A stretch of 64,000 bases of DNA from Candidatus Latescibacterota bacterium (GTDB taxonomy: Bacteria; Latescibacterota; UBA2968; UBA8231): positions 1 to 64,000 of the forward strand of contig JAJDUT010000113.1 in NCBI GenBank assembly GCA_022826515.1, read 5' to 3'. Under the pieces are notes generated by a model. It saw only the letters and a program-made list of their open reading frames with translations, did no database searches and was not told the origin of the DNA. Positions 53,944-63,052 of the stretch are shown piece by piece; position 1 is the first letter of the stretch; every line of letters starts with the position of its first letter. The position numbers were made by a program, and so were the translations under genes.

Positions 53944-54198
53944 ATGGCTCATAAAAAGGGTGTCGGCAGTTCCAAAAACGGGCGCGATAGCAATGCGCAG
54001 CGTCTAGGCGTTAAGCGCTTCGGCGGAGAGAAGGTCAGCGCCGGCACGATTATCGTGCGGCAGCGCGGGACGCGCATTCATCCGGGCGTAAACGTCAAGA
54101 AGGGCGGGGACGATACGCTCTTCGCCATCATTGACGGGCAGGTGAAGTTTGAGGCCTTTGGCAGGAAGGGCAAGCGGGTGAGCGTTTACGCCGCCTGA
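53944..54198 (+). CDS. rpmA: 50S ribosomal protein L27
   Basis: 84 residues beginning [21 protein letters not shown], the exact L27 start, without the extra N-terminal cleavage sequence of Firmicutes. It is the last gene of the rng-rplU-rpmA unit; a terminator follows. Confidence 0.97.
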   Translation: MAHKKGVGSSKNGRDSNAQRLGVKRFGGEKVSAGTIIVRQRGTRIHPGVNVKKGGDDTLFAIIDGQVKFEAFGRKGKRVSVYAA

Positions 54199-54243
54199 TA
54201 AGATGCGTTAATAAGTCACAACGCGAATAGTCCATAGTAATTG

Positions 54244-54281
54244 AAGCAGGCTCTACCAGCATGGTTGGGCCTGCTTTTTTT
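54244..54281 (+). terminator. Rho-independent terminator of rplU-rpmA
   Basis: An 8-bp stem AAGCAGGC/GCCTGCTT (54244-54251 with 54269-54276) around a short inner ACCA/TGGT pairing, followed by a run of seven T. It stands between convergent genes. Confidence 0.88.
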
Positions 54282-54287
54282 GACTTC

Positions 54288-55040
54288 TCACTCTTCCAGC
54301 ATCAGGTGCGATTTAGGCTCCCAGCCCAAAACAGCTCGTGCTTTGGACATGTTCATCTCGCGGTGGTCGGCGTCGCCCGATATGAAGAAGGCGTCGTAGC
54401 GGCCATGACCTGTGCAAACGTAGTCCAGAGCGGCTAAATAGGCCCTAGCCAAATCTTCCTCATCGGTAAAGTAAAGGCTGCCGGGAGGGTAGTGTGGTGG
54501 ATTTTGGGCTTGTTCTAGGAATTGTGCCCGGGTGCGCGGGCCGGTAATGCGAAGGACTGCCAAGTTCAGGTCAAATTGGCGGGCGAAGTAGCGACAAATG
54601 CCCTCGGCTAGCCCCTTAGTGAAGCCGTACACACTAGGGCTGTCAAGTGGTACTTCCTCCTCGGAGGGATAATAGGAGCGAGCGCGATGGTGGGCGCTCA
54701 TAGTGGAGGTGTGAACACCTCTTTTGATGCCTAGCCTCCAAGCGGTGTATAGGAGCAGGTGCAGTCCCAGACAGTTGACGGTATAATTATCGACGATCTG
54801 AGTCTCGGTCTGGTGGTTGTCGAGGCCGCCTTGGCCGCTCTTCATGGTCATGTTGATGAAGGCGTCCACTCCGTCTAGGGCACGGGCGAGGGCCTCCGGG
54901 TCGGCAATAGAGCCTTCGATGTATTCTACCTCGTACCGAGGCTTGGCGATGTCCAACACGCGCAGATCGTGATGGCGTCTAAGGTAGGGAGTAGTGCAGG
55001 TGCCGACGTGGCCGGCCCCGCCGACTAACAAGATTTTCAC
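54288..55040 (-). CDS. NAD(P)-dependent epimerase/dehydratase family protein
   Basis: A 250-residue extended short-chain dehydrogenase. Rossmann loop GGAGHVG (7-13); Ser in TSTMSAHH and YGFTK as the catalytic Tyr-Lys. Shorter than sugar-nucleotide epimerases (about 310), so the substrate is uncertain. The family is common in Poribacteria- and Latescibacteria-like genomes. It converges with rpmA. Confidence 0.87.
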   Translation of the reverse strand: MKILLVGGAGHVGTCTTPYLRRHHDLRVLDIAKPRYEVEYIEGSIADPEALARALDGVDAFINMTMKSGQGGLDNHQTETQIVDNYTVNCLGLHLLLYTAWRLGIKRGVHTSTMSAHHRARSYYPSEEEVPLDSPSVYGFTKGLAEGICRYFARQFDLNLAVLRITGPRTRAQFLEQAQNPPHYPPGSLYFTDEEDLARAYLAALDYVCTGHGRYDAFFISGDADHREMNMSKARAVLGWEPKSHLMLEE

Positions 55041-55209
55041 GGGCTACCTCCTCAAAGTCTTTGGATGTACCTGAATATTACGGGACTTTCCCAACGATCA
55101 ACAGCCCTAGTTTGGTACTTGTGCTGGTCGTTTCTTAGATCGCCTTGCTGGTAGGGGAAGGTTTTCATACTCTTTTGCGTTCATTTCACCTAATAGATAG
55201 ATAACGCCC

Positions 55210-56367
55210 ATGAAAATTCACGAATATCAAGCCAAAGAAATTTTGCGCCACTACCAGGTCGCCGTACCGAGCGGCCACGTGGCCACGACAGCGGATCAAG
55301 CCGAAGGCATGGCCGCCGAATTGGGTGGAAAGGTCGTGATCAAGGCCCAAATCCATGCCGGAGGTCGAGGCAAGGGCGGAGGTGTCAAACTGGCCGCTAA
55401 TCCCGAAGAGGCTCGCCAAGCGGCCAGCGAGATTCTCGGCATGCAGCTCGTCACTCACCAGACCGGCCCTGAAGGCCAAAAGGTCAAGCAAGTCCTAGTG
55501 GAGCAGGCTTCGGACATAGAACGCGAGTTTTATCTGGGCATCACGCTCGACCGGACCCAGAGCAAGCCAGTGGTCATGGCCAGCCAAGAGGGCGGCGTTG
55601 CGATCGAGGAGGTCGCCGCAGCGACCCCAGAGAAAATTCTCAAGGAAACAGTTGATCCCGCAGTGGGGCTACAGGCATTCCAAGCGACGCGCCTAGCATT
55701 TGGGCTTGGCTTCGAGAGCAAGCAGGTTCGCCAAGCAGCCAGTTTTATCCTCAGCCTCTACAAAGCCTATGTCGATGCCGACTGCTCACTGGTCGAGGTC
55801 AACCCTTTGGTGGCGACCGCCGATGGGCAGCTTCTGGCGCTGGATGCCAAAATAGACTTGGACGACAACGCACTCTTCCGCCACCCCGACTTAGCGGAAA
55901 TGCGCGACTTGGATGAAGAGGAAGAGCTAGAGGTCGAAGCCGCCAAATACGATCTGAACTACATCAAGCTCGATGGCAATATCGGCTGTATGGTCAACGG
56001 TGCCGGGCTGGCGATGGCCACCATGGACATTATCAAGCTGTCCGGTGCTGAACCGGCCAATTTTTTGGACGTAGGCGGGGGTGCCAGTGCTGAGACCGTG
56101 GAAAATGGCTTCCGTATTTTGCTTTCCGATCCGAATGTAAAGGCCATTCTCATCAACATATTCGGCGGCATTGTGCGCTGCGACCGCGTGGCCGCCGGCG
56201 TGATTGAGGTGCGCAAAAACATTGAAGTCAACGTGCCGGTCGTCGTGCGGCTGGCTGGGACCAACGCAGATATGGCTGCCAAGATGCTGGAGAACTCCGA
56301 CATGGACTTTGCCGTTGGGCAGGGGTTGAAAGACGCAGCGGCGATGGTCAAGGCGACTATTCAGTAA
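55210..56367 (+). CDS. sucC: succinyl-CoA ligase beta subunit
   Basis: The ATP-grasp subunit of the TCA-cycle enzyme that converts succinyl-CoA to succinate with nucleotide synthesis. 385 residues; [19 protein letters not shown] start; [23 protein letters not shown]-grasp; [14 protein letters not shown] and [13 protein letters not shown] near the end. sucD follows after 13 bp. Confidence 0.96.
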   Translation: MKIHEYQAKEILRHYQVAVPSGHVATTADQAEGMAAELGGKVVIKAQIHAGGRGKGGGVKLAANPEEARQAASEILGMQLVTHQTGPEGQKVKQVLVEQASDIEREFYLGITLDRTQSKPVVMASQEGGVAIEEVAAATPEKILKETVDPAVGLQAFQATRLAFGLGFESKQVRQAASFILSLYKAYVDADCSLVEVNPLVATADGQLLALDAKIDLDDNALFRHPDLAEMRDLDEEEELEVEAAKYDLNYIKLDGNIGCMVNGAGLAMATMDIIKLSGAEPANFLDVGGGASAETVENGFRILLSDPNVKAILINIFGGIVRCDRVAAGVIEVRKNIEVNVPVVVRLAGTNADMAAKMLENSDMDFAVGQGLKDAAAMVKATIQ

Positions 56368-56380
56368 GAGGAATACAGGG

Positions 56381-57250
56381 ATGAGCGTTTTAATCGACGA
56401 AAACACCAAGGTCTTCGTACAGGCGATTACGGGGTCGGAGGGGTCATTTCACACGCGACAAATGCTGGAGTACGGCACGAAAGTGGTCGGGGGAGCAACA
56501 CCTGGCAAGGGCGGCCAAGAATTTGAAGGCGTTCCGGTGTTTAACACGGTCGCCGAAGGCGTTGAGGCCACAGGTGCCACTGCTTCGATCATCTTTGTAC
56601 CAGCCCCTTTTGCCGCCGACGCCATCATGGAAGCGGCCGATGCCGGTATAGAGCTAGTCATCTGTATCACCGAGAACATCCCCGTGAGTGACATGGTTAA
56701 AGCCTACCATTATGTCCAAGCGCGCTCTACTCGGCTGATCGGGCCTAATTGCCCCGGCGTCATCTCGCCAGGGAAATGCAAAATCGGCATTATGCCCGGT
56801 TTTATTCACCAGCTAGGTCGCGTGGGGATTATCTCCCGCAGCGGAACGCTGACCTATGAAGCCGTAGGGCAGCTCACTGAGCGAGGCTTAGGCCAGACCA
56901 CAGCCATCGGCATTGGCGGTGACCCAATCATCGGTACGCGCTTTGTGGACGCGCTGGCTCTCTTTAAGGACGACCCCGAGACCGATGCGGTCGTGATGAT
57001 CGGCGAGATTGGCGGCACGGCTGAAGAAGAAGCGGCTGCCTATATCAAAGAGTGCTACGACAAGCCCGTCATTGGCTTTATCGCGGGGCGCACGGCACCT
57101 CCAGGGCGGCGGATGGGACATGCAGGCGCTATTATTTCAGGCGGTAAGGGAACGGCCGAGGACAAAATGGCGGCGATGCGGGAAGCAGGGATTCACACCT
57201 GTGAGAGTCCGGCGGAAATTGGGGAAACGGTAGCGAAGGTACTGAGCTGA
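56381..57250 (+). CDS. sucD: succinyl-CoA ligase alpha subunit
   Basis: 289 residues. CoA-binding Rossmann region at the N-terminus ([22 protein letters not shown]), then [20 protein letters not shown]. The phosphohistidine is in [15 protein letters not shown]. Normal length. It forms the enzyme with SucC. Confidence 0.96.
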   Translation: MSVLIDENTKVFVQAITGSEGSFHTRQMLEYGTKVVGGATPGKGGQEFEGVPVFNTVAEGVEATGATASIIFVPAPFAADAIMEAADAGIELVICITENIPVSDMVKAYHYVQARSTRLIGPNCPGVISPGKCKIGIMPGFIHQLGRVGIISRSGTLTYEAVGQLTERGLGQTTAIGIGGDPIIGTRFVDALALFKDDPETDAVVMIGEIGGTAEEEAAAYIKECYDKPVIGFIAGRTAPPGRRMGHAGAIISGGKGTAEDKMAAMREAGIHTCESPAEIGETVAKVLS

Positions 57251-57321
57251 TTTAATTAGGGAACGTTTTTCTTCGTAACTGCCTCTCCCCCAACAGTTCA
57301 GTTGCAATCGGGCGGAGCGAA

Positions 57322-58128
57322 TTACCTCCTAGTCAACAGCGGCATAATGGTGGGTTGGCGGCTGAGAAGCAGGAGACCGGCAAGCAGAAGTAGGCCGGCG
57401 AGCAGTACCAAAGGCATGGGGAGATGTTGGGAGGGACCGAGGCCATCTAGGCCTAAGTAAGTGCGCAAGTTGATCCCAATTATCGAAGTCAAGTTGTTGA
57501 TCGCGTGGGCGAGCATGGCAGGATAGATGCTGTGAGTCCAGTAAACTAAAGCGCCGAGGAAGAGCCCAAAGAGGAAGAGGGGGATCATTTGCCAAGGGTT
57601 GAAGTGAGAAATGGCAAACAGCAGGGCCGAACCGCCTAGCGCCCAGCGCGGCCCATAATAGGCGCAAAGGCTCGTGAATACAAGTCCGCGGAAGAGGGGC
57701 TCTTCGCAAAACACAGGGGCTAGTACTAGTGTTACCAGACCCTTCGGGATCTCCGCTAGTCCGCGGACAATCTGAATTTCTAGCAGGTTTTTCTGAAAAG
57801 ACAGCGGCATGGACAGGTCTATCAGGCCGAGGAGATAGGCCAGATATAAGTCGAGTTCGGCGATTACGAGGCTACAGCAAATAGTCGCCGGGATTGTCAG
57901 TAACAGGGTCGCAGTTGGTGTGGCGTTGAACAAAAGCAGGTCTTCGGCGATTAGGCGATGCCGGCGAATATAAAGGGCCACAAACCACAAAAGGGTACAT
58001 TCGGCGGCAATAATACCAGCATGTAGGGATAAGAGGCCGACGATGGGCCAAACTATGAAGTGGGCCAGCAGGAGCGCAGGTAGCGCTACGCGGAGAACTT
58101 GGGAGAAGCGGGGATAGTGCGTACTCAT
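57322..58128 (-). CDS. CPBP-family intramembrane metalloprotease
   Basis: A 268-residue membrane protein with about eight helices and the Abi/CAAX-protease motifs: EEPLFRG (Glu142-Glu143 and Arg147), FAISHFN (His175) and HAINN (His208). Members cleave membrane or prenylated substrates or affect bacteriocin immunity; the substrate is unknown. It stands downstream of the two glycosyltransferase genes. Confidence 0.9.
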   Translation of the reverse strand: MSTHYPRFSQVLRVALPALLLAHFIVWPIVGLLSLHAGIIAAECTLLWFVALYIRRHRLIAEDLLLFNATPTATLLLTIPATICCSLVIAELDLYLAYLLGLIDLSMPLSFQKNLLEIQIVRGLAEIPKGLVTLVLAPVFCEEPLFRGLVFTSLCAYYGPRWALGGSALLFAISHFNPWQMIPLFLFGLFLGALVYWTHSIYPAMLAHAINNLTSIIGINLRTYLGLDGLGPSQHLPMPLVLLAGLLLLAGLLLLSRQPTIMPLLTRR

Positions 58129-58156
58129 AAGGCTATATAATATAAGTCGTTATTCT

Positions 58157-59086
58157 TTATTCGCTTAGAGCACGCATATAACCCCGCGTACGACTGGACC
58201 AGAACAAATAACTAAAAAACAGATCCGGGACATAAGTTTTCACAAGCCAGCGGGTCACCCAGCGAATTGGGTAGTGAATCGGCGGCAACAAGGCTAGCTG
58301 AAGCGCGAGCCGCCGAGGAGAAAAAGCAGCGGATCTGATAAAGTCCAACCGGAGCACGGCGTCCAATTCGGGATGCTTGTTTAAAAGGATCGGGATTGAC
58401 TTGTTGCCGTAGGTCTGCATCAGGCGGCAAAGCGGCTCCAACGAACGCAAGTGATTGTGGTGTGACAGGGCTTCAGGGACATAGTAAAACGGAATAGCCG
58501 CCAAGTGGAGGCGGTACCCCAATTCTAGATCTTCGCCACCATAAGCCGTGAGATCCTCATCGAAGAATCCCACGCGAAGCAGGGATGACCGGCGCACCGA
58601 GGAGTTGCCGGTGACAAAGCAGTTGAAGGGTATGGGCTTGTCCTCGTCAACCCTGTGAACGCCCCTCCCTTCGAGATAGCGAGTCAGGGATGTAGCGGGA
58701 ATTTCACTGGCAAAGCGGACGTTGCCGACAAAAACGGCTTCCGCGTGGTTTTGATGCCGTTGGGCATGAGAGCGGAGAAAATTGGTGCCGACAGTCATGT
58801 CGCTGTCGAGAAAGACGACGATATCACCGCTGGCGACCCGCAGGGCGGTGTTACGCGCCCGGGCGCGCCCCTGATTCTGTTCGTTGCGGAGTAGCTGCAA
58901 CTCTAACGGCGCGACCGCCGCATGTAGCCGCTCGGCATCCAAATGGGGGGAGGCATCGTCCACCACGATGATTTGGGTCGCCTCGTGGGGGTAATTTTGC
59001 TGCGACAAGCTCTTAAGTGCTGCTTCGAGGCGCTCAGGCTCGTCATAGGTAGGTATTACGACGCTAAGCGTCAGCGGGGCGTTCAT
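58157..59086 (-). CDS. family 2 glycosyltransferase
   Basis: A 309-residue GT-A transferase. Nucleotide sugar site LSVVIPTYDEPERL and DDASPHLD; DxD in VVFLDSDMTVGTN; acceptor region AYGGEDLELGYRL. Predicted to add a sugar in cell envelope or exopolysaccharide assembly. Its ATG overlaps the stop of the next glycosyltransferase (ATGA), so the two form a pair. Confidence 0.9.
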   Translation of the reverse strand: MNAPLTLSVVIPTYDEPERLEAALKSLSQQNYPHEATQIIVVDDASPHLDAERLHAAVAPLELQLLRNEQNQGRARARNTALRVASGDIVVFLDSDMTVGTNFLRSHAQRHQNHAEAVFVGNVRFASEIPATSLTRYLEGRGVHRVDEDKPIPFNCFVTGNSSVRRSSLLRVGFFDEDLTAYGGEDLELGYRLHLAAIPFYYVPEALSHHNHLRSLEPLCRLMQTYGNKSIPILLNKHPELDAVLRLDFIRSAAFSPRRLALQLALLPPIHYPIRWVTRWLVKTYVPDLFFSYLFWSSRTRGYMRALSE

Positions 59087-60198
59087 GCTAAGGTTTCGTA
59101 AAGCTGGGTGAGTTGAGCGGCTTCTCGTTCCCAGTTATAGTGCTGTGCCGCCTGCAAACTCGCCTCGGCACATGACTCTCGCATCTCTGCATTGTTCAAA
59201 AAAGCGGCGATCTGCTCTCGAATGGCTGCTATATTGGTTGGATTGACCGTAGTTCCGGTACGCGTTTCGCGGACGATGCGCTCCATTTCAGGAAAGTTGC
59301 TGGCTAAGACCGGTAGCCCGGCCATCATATACTCGAACAGCTTGTTGGGCAGCGAGTAATAGAAGCTCTTGCCCGTGCCTTTGATCAGACACAGCCCCAA
59401 GTCGGCCGAGCAAGTATAATTGTGAAGTTGGTAAAAGGGCACCCGGGGAATAAAATAGACCCGGTCCTCTAGGCTCGCAGCGCGAACTTGGTTTCGCAGG
59501 GCCTGTTCACTCGGCCCATCTCCAATTAAAACTAAGGCGGCGGCAAGCCCTGCGGCGGCCTCAATTTGCTCGCGCAGGCCATTTTCGGTGAGAAATCCTC
59601 CTTGGTAGAGAACAACGGGACGATCATCGGGCAAGTCCAGCGTTTCGCGTATCAGGTTGCTTTGGACCTTATGGCGGAATAGCGGCAAATTGCGCAGAAC
59701 GACGACCTCGTCAAGGCGGTAACGCTCCCTGAGCGATTGGGCGATAGACCCGCTGACGGTTATGACGCGATCTACCCGTCTTATCAGCCGCTGCTCCAGC
59801 AAACGCCAGCAAGACCGCATCAGCGGCCGAGTGACCAGTGAAGACTGCTCGGTCCAAAATTCGTGTGCGTCATAGACGATGGGCAGATCTAGTCGCTGTG
59901 CCGCTCGCACTGCTGGCCACAGCGAGTCTAGGTCGTGGGCGTGATAAGCATCCGGCTGGGTATCGACGAGCAGGGGATAGGCCCGTTGCCAAAACAAAGG
60001 ATAGAGGCGGCGCAGCGAGCGGCTCCGATCTAGCGGAATCGGATAGATTTCAAAATCGTCCCATCCTTTGAGAGGGGCTGAGTTGAAAGAGGAGGCGACA
60101 ATGACGACTCGGTGACCAGCGCGGCGCAGCGAGGTAGCCTCTCGGTAGATGCGGTAGTCGAAATTCAGGTCGGTGAAGGCGACCATACAGATACGCAT
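59083..60198 (-). CDS. family 4 glycosyltransferase
   Basis: A 371-residue GT-B transferase. Donor-site block KLFEYMMAGLPVLASNFPEMERIV near residue 300; VLYQGGFLTENGL; DAYHAHDLDSLWPA in the acceptor half. I chose ATG 60198; the frame extends to 60324 through the RNA terminator region and would give non-family residues. No strong ribosome site is present, and a terminator hairpin stands 40 bp upstream, so its promoter is unclear. Confidence 0.88.
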   Translation of the reverse strand: MRICMVAFTDLNFDYRIYREATSLRRAGHRVVIVASSFNSAPLKGWDDFEIYPIPLDRSRSLRRLYPLFWQRAYPLLVDTQPDAYHAHDLDSLWPAVRAAQRLDLPIVYDAHEFWTEQSSLVTRPLMRSCWRLLEQRLIRRVDRVITVSGSIAQSLRERYRLDEVVVLRNLPLFRHKVQSNLIRETLDLPDDRPVVLYQGGFLTENGLREQIEAAAGLAAALVLIGDGPSEQALRNQVRAASLEDRVYFIPRVPFYQLHNYTCSADLGLCLIKGTGKSFYYSLPNKLFEYMMAGLPVLASNFPEMERIVRETRTGTTVNPTNIAAIREQIAAFLNNAEMRESCAEASLQAAQHYNWEREAAQLTQLYETLA

Positions 60199-60221
60199 GG
60201 TGTATAAAGGAACCGGCGTAA

Positions 60222-60264
60222 AGGGTAAAAATAAAAAAGCAGCCCATCTAAAAATGGGCTGCTT
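60222..60264 (-). terminator. Rho-independent terminator of the structured RNA
   Basis: A perfect 11-bp stem AAGCAGCCCAT/ATGGGCTGCTT (60237-60247 with 60254-60264) and a 6-nt loop. On the minus strand it is followed by ttttttattttta. It ends the RNA transcribed from about 60434. Confidence 0.85.
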
Positions 60265-60434
60265 ATAAAATAAAGAGTGTGGCGGCCGGAAGGTGTGATA
60301 TTGAAACGCAAATGAGATCCTCAAACGAGGCGGTGTGGGGAGGTAGTTTTGAAGATCTCAACGACCCGAAAAGGGAAATCCGAGCTTCGCGTATCAAGAC
60401 GTTAGCCACGCTAGCGGACCACCACACTCTATTT
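60237..60434 (-). ncRNA. candidate stand-alone structured RNA (6S-like rod shape)
   Basis: The minus strand carries a complete gene-like unit: promoter TTGACA-17-TATTTT, about 160 nt of structure, and a terminator. The RNA folds as a rod. P1: 14 pairs (60417-60430 with 60274-60287) closing the ends. P2: 8 of 9 pairs (60389-60397 with 60301-60309). P3: 12 pairs, one G-U (60348-60359 with 60314-60325), and a 22-nt apical loop. Large internal loops separate the helices. No ORF fits. 6S RNA has a similar length, closed rod and central bubble; SRP RNA, tmRNA and RNase P motifs are absent. The 6S identity is a guess from shape. Confidence 0.65.
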
Positions 60435-60441
60435 AGAAACA

Positions 60442-60470
60442 AAAATACACACGCTAGATTGTGTTGTCAA
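60442..60470 (-). promoter_or_regulatory. sigma-70 promoter of the structured RNA
   Basis: On the minus strand, TTGACA (60465-60470) is a perfect -35 element, followed by a 17-bp spacer and TATTTT (60442-60447). Transcription would begin near 60434, at the foot of the P1 helix. Confidence 0.7.
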
Positions 60471-60510
60471 GCGGAAAAACGGACCGAAAGAAAATGACAA
60501 CGGAGTCTTG

Positions 60511-60526
60511 CACACTTACAAGTGTG
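60511..60526. promoter_or_regulatory. possible operator palindrome before the XRE gene
   Basis: CACACT-TACA-AGTGTG is an inverted repeat (7-bp arms, counting the inner T-A) 52 bp before the XRE ATG and 41 bp from the -35 of the structured RNA. It is a reasonable binding site for the encoded HTH protein; no second copy was found. Confidence 0.4.
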
Positions 60527-60577
60527 TGCGTATCTTTGACAGAGACGGTGGTTAAAAATAATTCAAAGGGATCGCAA

Positions 60578-61111
60578 ATGCAGTTTGCAGAAATGGTCAA
60601 GGAGGCCCGGCTACAAGCCCACCTGAGCCAGCAGGGATTGGCCGAACAACTCGTGACGGCGCGAAGGCCCAAGGGCGTGTGGGCAACCTATATAGGACAA
60701 ATTGAGAAAGGGGAGAAGGTCCCTTCCGACGAAGTGTGTCTCAAGTTGGCCGAGGTTTTGGAACTCGACTCTAACACAGTGTTGATAGCTGCTTATGAGG
60801 CCAAGGCGAGTTCGGAGGAAGGACGTGCGCTCTATGGCAAGATGATGCGCTCGCTGTCGGATCCAGTTGTCAATAAGCTCCTGTCTAGCGAAGAGCCGTT
60901 GGACCCAGCCCTCTTGGGGATACTATCGAAGCCAGAAATTTTGGCTCTGCTCGGGGACCAACCGTGGTTAGAGGCCGTTGCTCGGGCGCGCAAGAAGCAG
61001 AAGGAGCGCGATGTGTTACGCCTGCTCGCCTTGGTAGAGGCGATGGACGACAAGCAGTGGGATATGATAATGGGCATTATAGGGACTTGGAACTTAGAGC
61101 CGCCTAGATGA
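60578..61111 (+). CDS. XRE-family helix-turn-helix protein
   Basis: A 177-residue regulator. HTH at residues about 5-60 (MVKEARLQAHLSQQGLAEQL through ATYIGQIEKGEKVPSDEVCLKLAEVLEL). The C-terminal 110 residues are helical (DPALLGILSKPEILALLGDQPWLEAVARARKKQ) with no named sensor. ATG 60578 is where the HTH begins; in-frame codons upstream to 60461 include another ATG (60494) but overlap the RNA promoter. Its genomic partner, the structured RNA, is divergent. Confidence 0.8.
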   Translation: MQFAEMVKEARLQAHLSQQGLAEQLVTARRPKGVWATYIGQIEKGEKVPSDEVCLKLAEVLELDSNTVLIAAYEAKASSEEGRALYGKMMRSLSDPVVNKLLSSEEPLDPALLGILSKPEILALLGDQPWLEAVARARKKQKERDVLRLLALVEAMDDKQWDMIMGIIGTWNLEPPR

Positions 61112-61119
61112 GGAAAGAG

Positions 61120-61569
61120 TTAGAAGTCGGGCAGTTTGTACTCGCCGCGCTCAATGGCTTGCTCTAACTCTTGGTGGAAGGTGCTGTCTAGGTGGGAGGT
61201 AATTTTCCAACCATTGGAATCGCGAAGAAAATAGAAAAATGGCGATACGCGCTCATCGCCTAGCGTAGAGGAATCGAAGAGTAAGTAACCAATGCGTTCG
61301 TTGATGATGCGCTCTTCGGCGATTTCTCGTCGCAGTTGAGCCTTGACCTCGGCAGGCGTCTTTTGCCGCCACCGTTCGACAAAGCTCTGACGATCCTCGC
61401 CTTCCACTTGCGAAGAACTGAAACATTCCCAAAGCAGGTCAAAGTCGCTGTTTTCTAGCGCGTACTTGTAGGTCTGGAAGGTCTGGGCTGGGTGCGAGAA
61501 GCGTTGGTCTATGTCTTCGCTATTGCAGCCGAGGAGCAGGGCGAAACAAAAAAATAGTTGTAAGGCCAT
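61120..61569 (-). CDS. lipoprotein of unknown function
   Basis: 149 residues from ATG 61569. Lipoprotein signal MALQLFFCFALLLGC ends at Cys15. The mature part (AQTFQTYKYALENSDFDLLWECFSS) resembles NTF2-like fold lipoproteins of the DUF4878 sort, in which a helical segment packs on a curved sheet. The frame could start at TTG 61602. It follows the two BFN genes on the same strand. Confidence 0.7.
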   Translation of the reverse strand: MALQLFFCFALLLGCNSEDIDQRFSHPAQTFQTYKYALENSDFDLLWECFSSSQVEGEDRQSFVERWRQKTPAEVKAQLRREIAEERIINERIGYLLFDSSTLGDERVSPFFYFLRDSNGWKITSHLDSTFHQELEQAIERGEYKLPDF

Positions 61570-61650
61570 TGTGTGCAGCGCACGGATCAGTGTCTTGGGC
61601 AACTTCAGCTACTTGGTAGGTGTTACGTCTGCGTCCACCCGGGTTGGGGT

Positions 61651-62346
61651 TCAACGCTTGGTTTTTTTGGCTAGCGATTCGATGGCGTCGCGCAGCCGAG
61701 CAGCTTCTTCGTATTCTTCGCAGATGACGGCCTGCTGTAACCGATGCTGAAGCAGGCCGAGTTCGTCTTTCTCTTCCTTCGGCGGGCGTTGAGCGTTGGC
61801 CGCTTCGGCGCTCCGCTTCGGCGAGCGGATCTTGGCCGAGTCAGCTTTTGCATTGAGCGACGTGGAAATCTGCACTTCAAACTCGTAGAAGCGGTCTAGG
61901 GTGCGTTCAACATCCAAGTCGGTTTCCAAAGGCTCCAAGCCCACCTCGTCGAGCAACGCAGGAGCAACGTAGATTGGCGAACCCGTGCGCAAGGCCAAAG
62001 CGATGGCATCGCTGGGACGTGCGTCAATGTCTTTTATCGTGTGATTCTTTTCAATAACGACTCTCGCGTAGTAAATGGAGCGGCGCACGTTGTGGATGAC
62101 AACTTGGCGCACGCGTATCGCAAGGGAATTGACCATAGAAGCGAGCAAGTCGTAAGAGATTGGGCGTGCAGGTCCATCGTTTTCCAACCGCATCCGAATG
62201 GCGGCCGCTTCAAATTCGCCGATGGGAATGGGCAGGAGCCGAGGGAGGCTACCGTTCTTCTCGCTCAACCATACCAAGGGCCTGTCCTCGCGCAAGTAGG
62301 GGCTAACCTTGACTACAGTCATCTCGACTAAAGAGGTAGTACTCAT
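61651..62346 (-). CDS. bifunctional nuclease domain protein with UVR motif, copy B
   Basis: A 231-residue protein. The bifunctional nuclease (DUF151) domain covers residues of about 30-130: LPRLLPIPIGEFEAAAIRM, RRSIYYARVVIEKNHTIKDIDARPSDAIALALRTG. The last 35 residues hold a UVR helix pair, LLQHRLQQAVICEEYEEAARLRDAI, as in UvrB and UvrC. Plant BFN proteins have DNase and RNase activity, but bacterial function is poorly known. It overlaps copy A by TAATG. Confidence 0.9.
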   Translation of the reverse strand: MSTTSLVEMTVVKVSPYLREDRPLVWLSEKNGSLPRLLPIPIGEFEAAAIRMRLENDGPARPISYDLLASMVNSLAIRVRQVVIHNVRRSIYYARVVIEKNHTIKDIDARPSDAIALALRTGSPIYVAPALLDEVGLEPLETDLDVERTLDRFYEFEVQISTSLNAKADSAKIRSPKRSAEAANAQRPPKEEKDELGLLQHRLQQAVICEEYEEAARLRDAIESLAKKTKR

Positions 62347-62963
62347 TAGTCATCCCCATTGAGGCGACTAATCTCGTCGCGAAGCCGCGCCGCCTCCTCG
62401 TAGATTTCTTCGGCAACCGCTTGATGCATGCGTCTTTTGAGTTGTTCTAGCTGATTGACGGGTGATGTGGCGATGGTAGAGAGGTCTTCCCGCGGTGCGG
62501 CTACGGATTTGGTGATGGCATTAACTTCAGCCGTAACCCATTCATCGTCGTCAGAACGAACGCATCCCACGTCTTTGAGCACTTTGGCGGCAGCGTAGAT
62601 CGGTGCGCCAAAGCGCAAAGCTAGGGCAATGGCATCGCTGGGACGTGCGTCGAACGTATGCATTTTGCCCTCGTCGTCAACAAGGCGAATTTCAGCGTAG
62701 TACGTTTTTTCGCGTGAGTTAAAGTCCGTAATTTCGACCCGGACTACCCGAGCGTCAACGTGGGCGAGAATCTGATGGGCTAGATCGTAGCTGATGGGGC
62801 GTGCGGGTTGCCGCTTGCTGTGGGCTGTGGAAATGGCTGCCGCCTCAAAGCGGCCGATGACAATGCGCAGATAATAGTTGCCTTCGACTTCTTTGAGCAC
62901 TACTTCAGGATATAAAGATAGAGATTTGCTGCTTAAGACCCCCTTGACTTCCATCAGAACCAT
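62346..62963 (-). CDS. bifunctional nuclease domain protein with UVR motif, copy A
   Basis: A 205-residue paralogue of copy B with the same order: BFN core (LRIVIGRFEAAAISTA, EKTYYAEIRLVDDEGKMHTFDARPSDAIALALRFG), then LEQLKRRMHQAVAEEIYEEAARLRDEI as the UVR motif. It is upstream of copy B, start and stop sharing TAATG, so the pair is co-translated. The role is unknown; a paired or heteromeric function is plausible. Confidence 0.9.
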   Translation of the reverse strand: MVLMEVKGVLSSKSLSLYPEVVLKEVEGNYYLRIVIGRFEAAAISTAHSKRQPARPISYDLAHQILAHVDARVVRVEITDFNSREKTYYAEIRLVDDEGKMHTFDARPSDAIALALRFGAPIYAAAKVLKDVGCVRSDDDEWVTAEVNAITKSVAAPREDLSTIATSPVNQLEQLKRRMHQAVAEEIYEEAARLRDEISRLNGDD

Positions 62964-63052
62964 AGCGATATACTACAATTTAATAGGCGTTTGCCAATAG
63001 ATGTGTGAAATATAATACGACGTAAAAGCGGGTGTCAACTAGCTCGCGCCTC

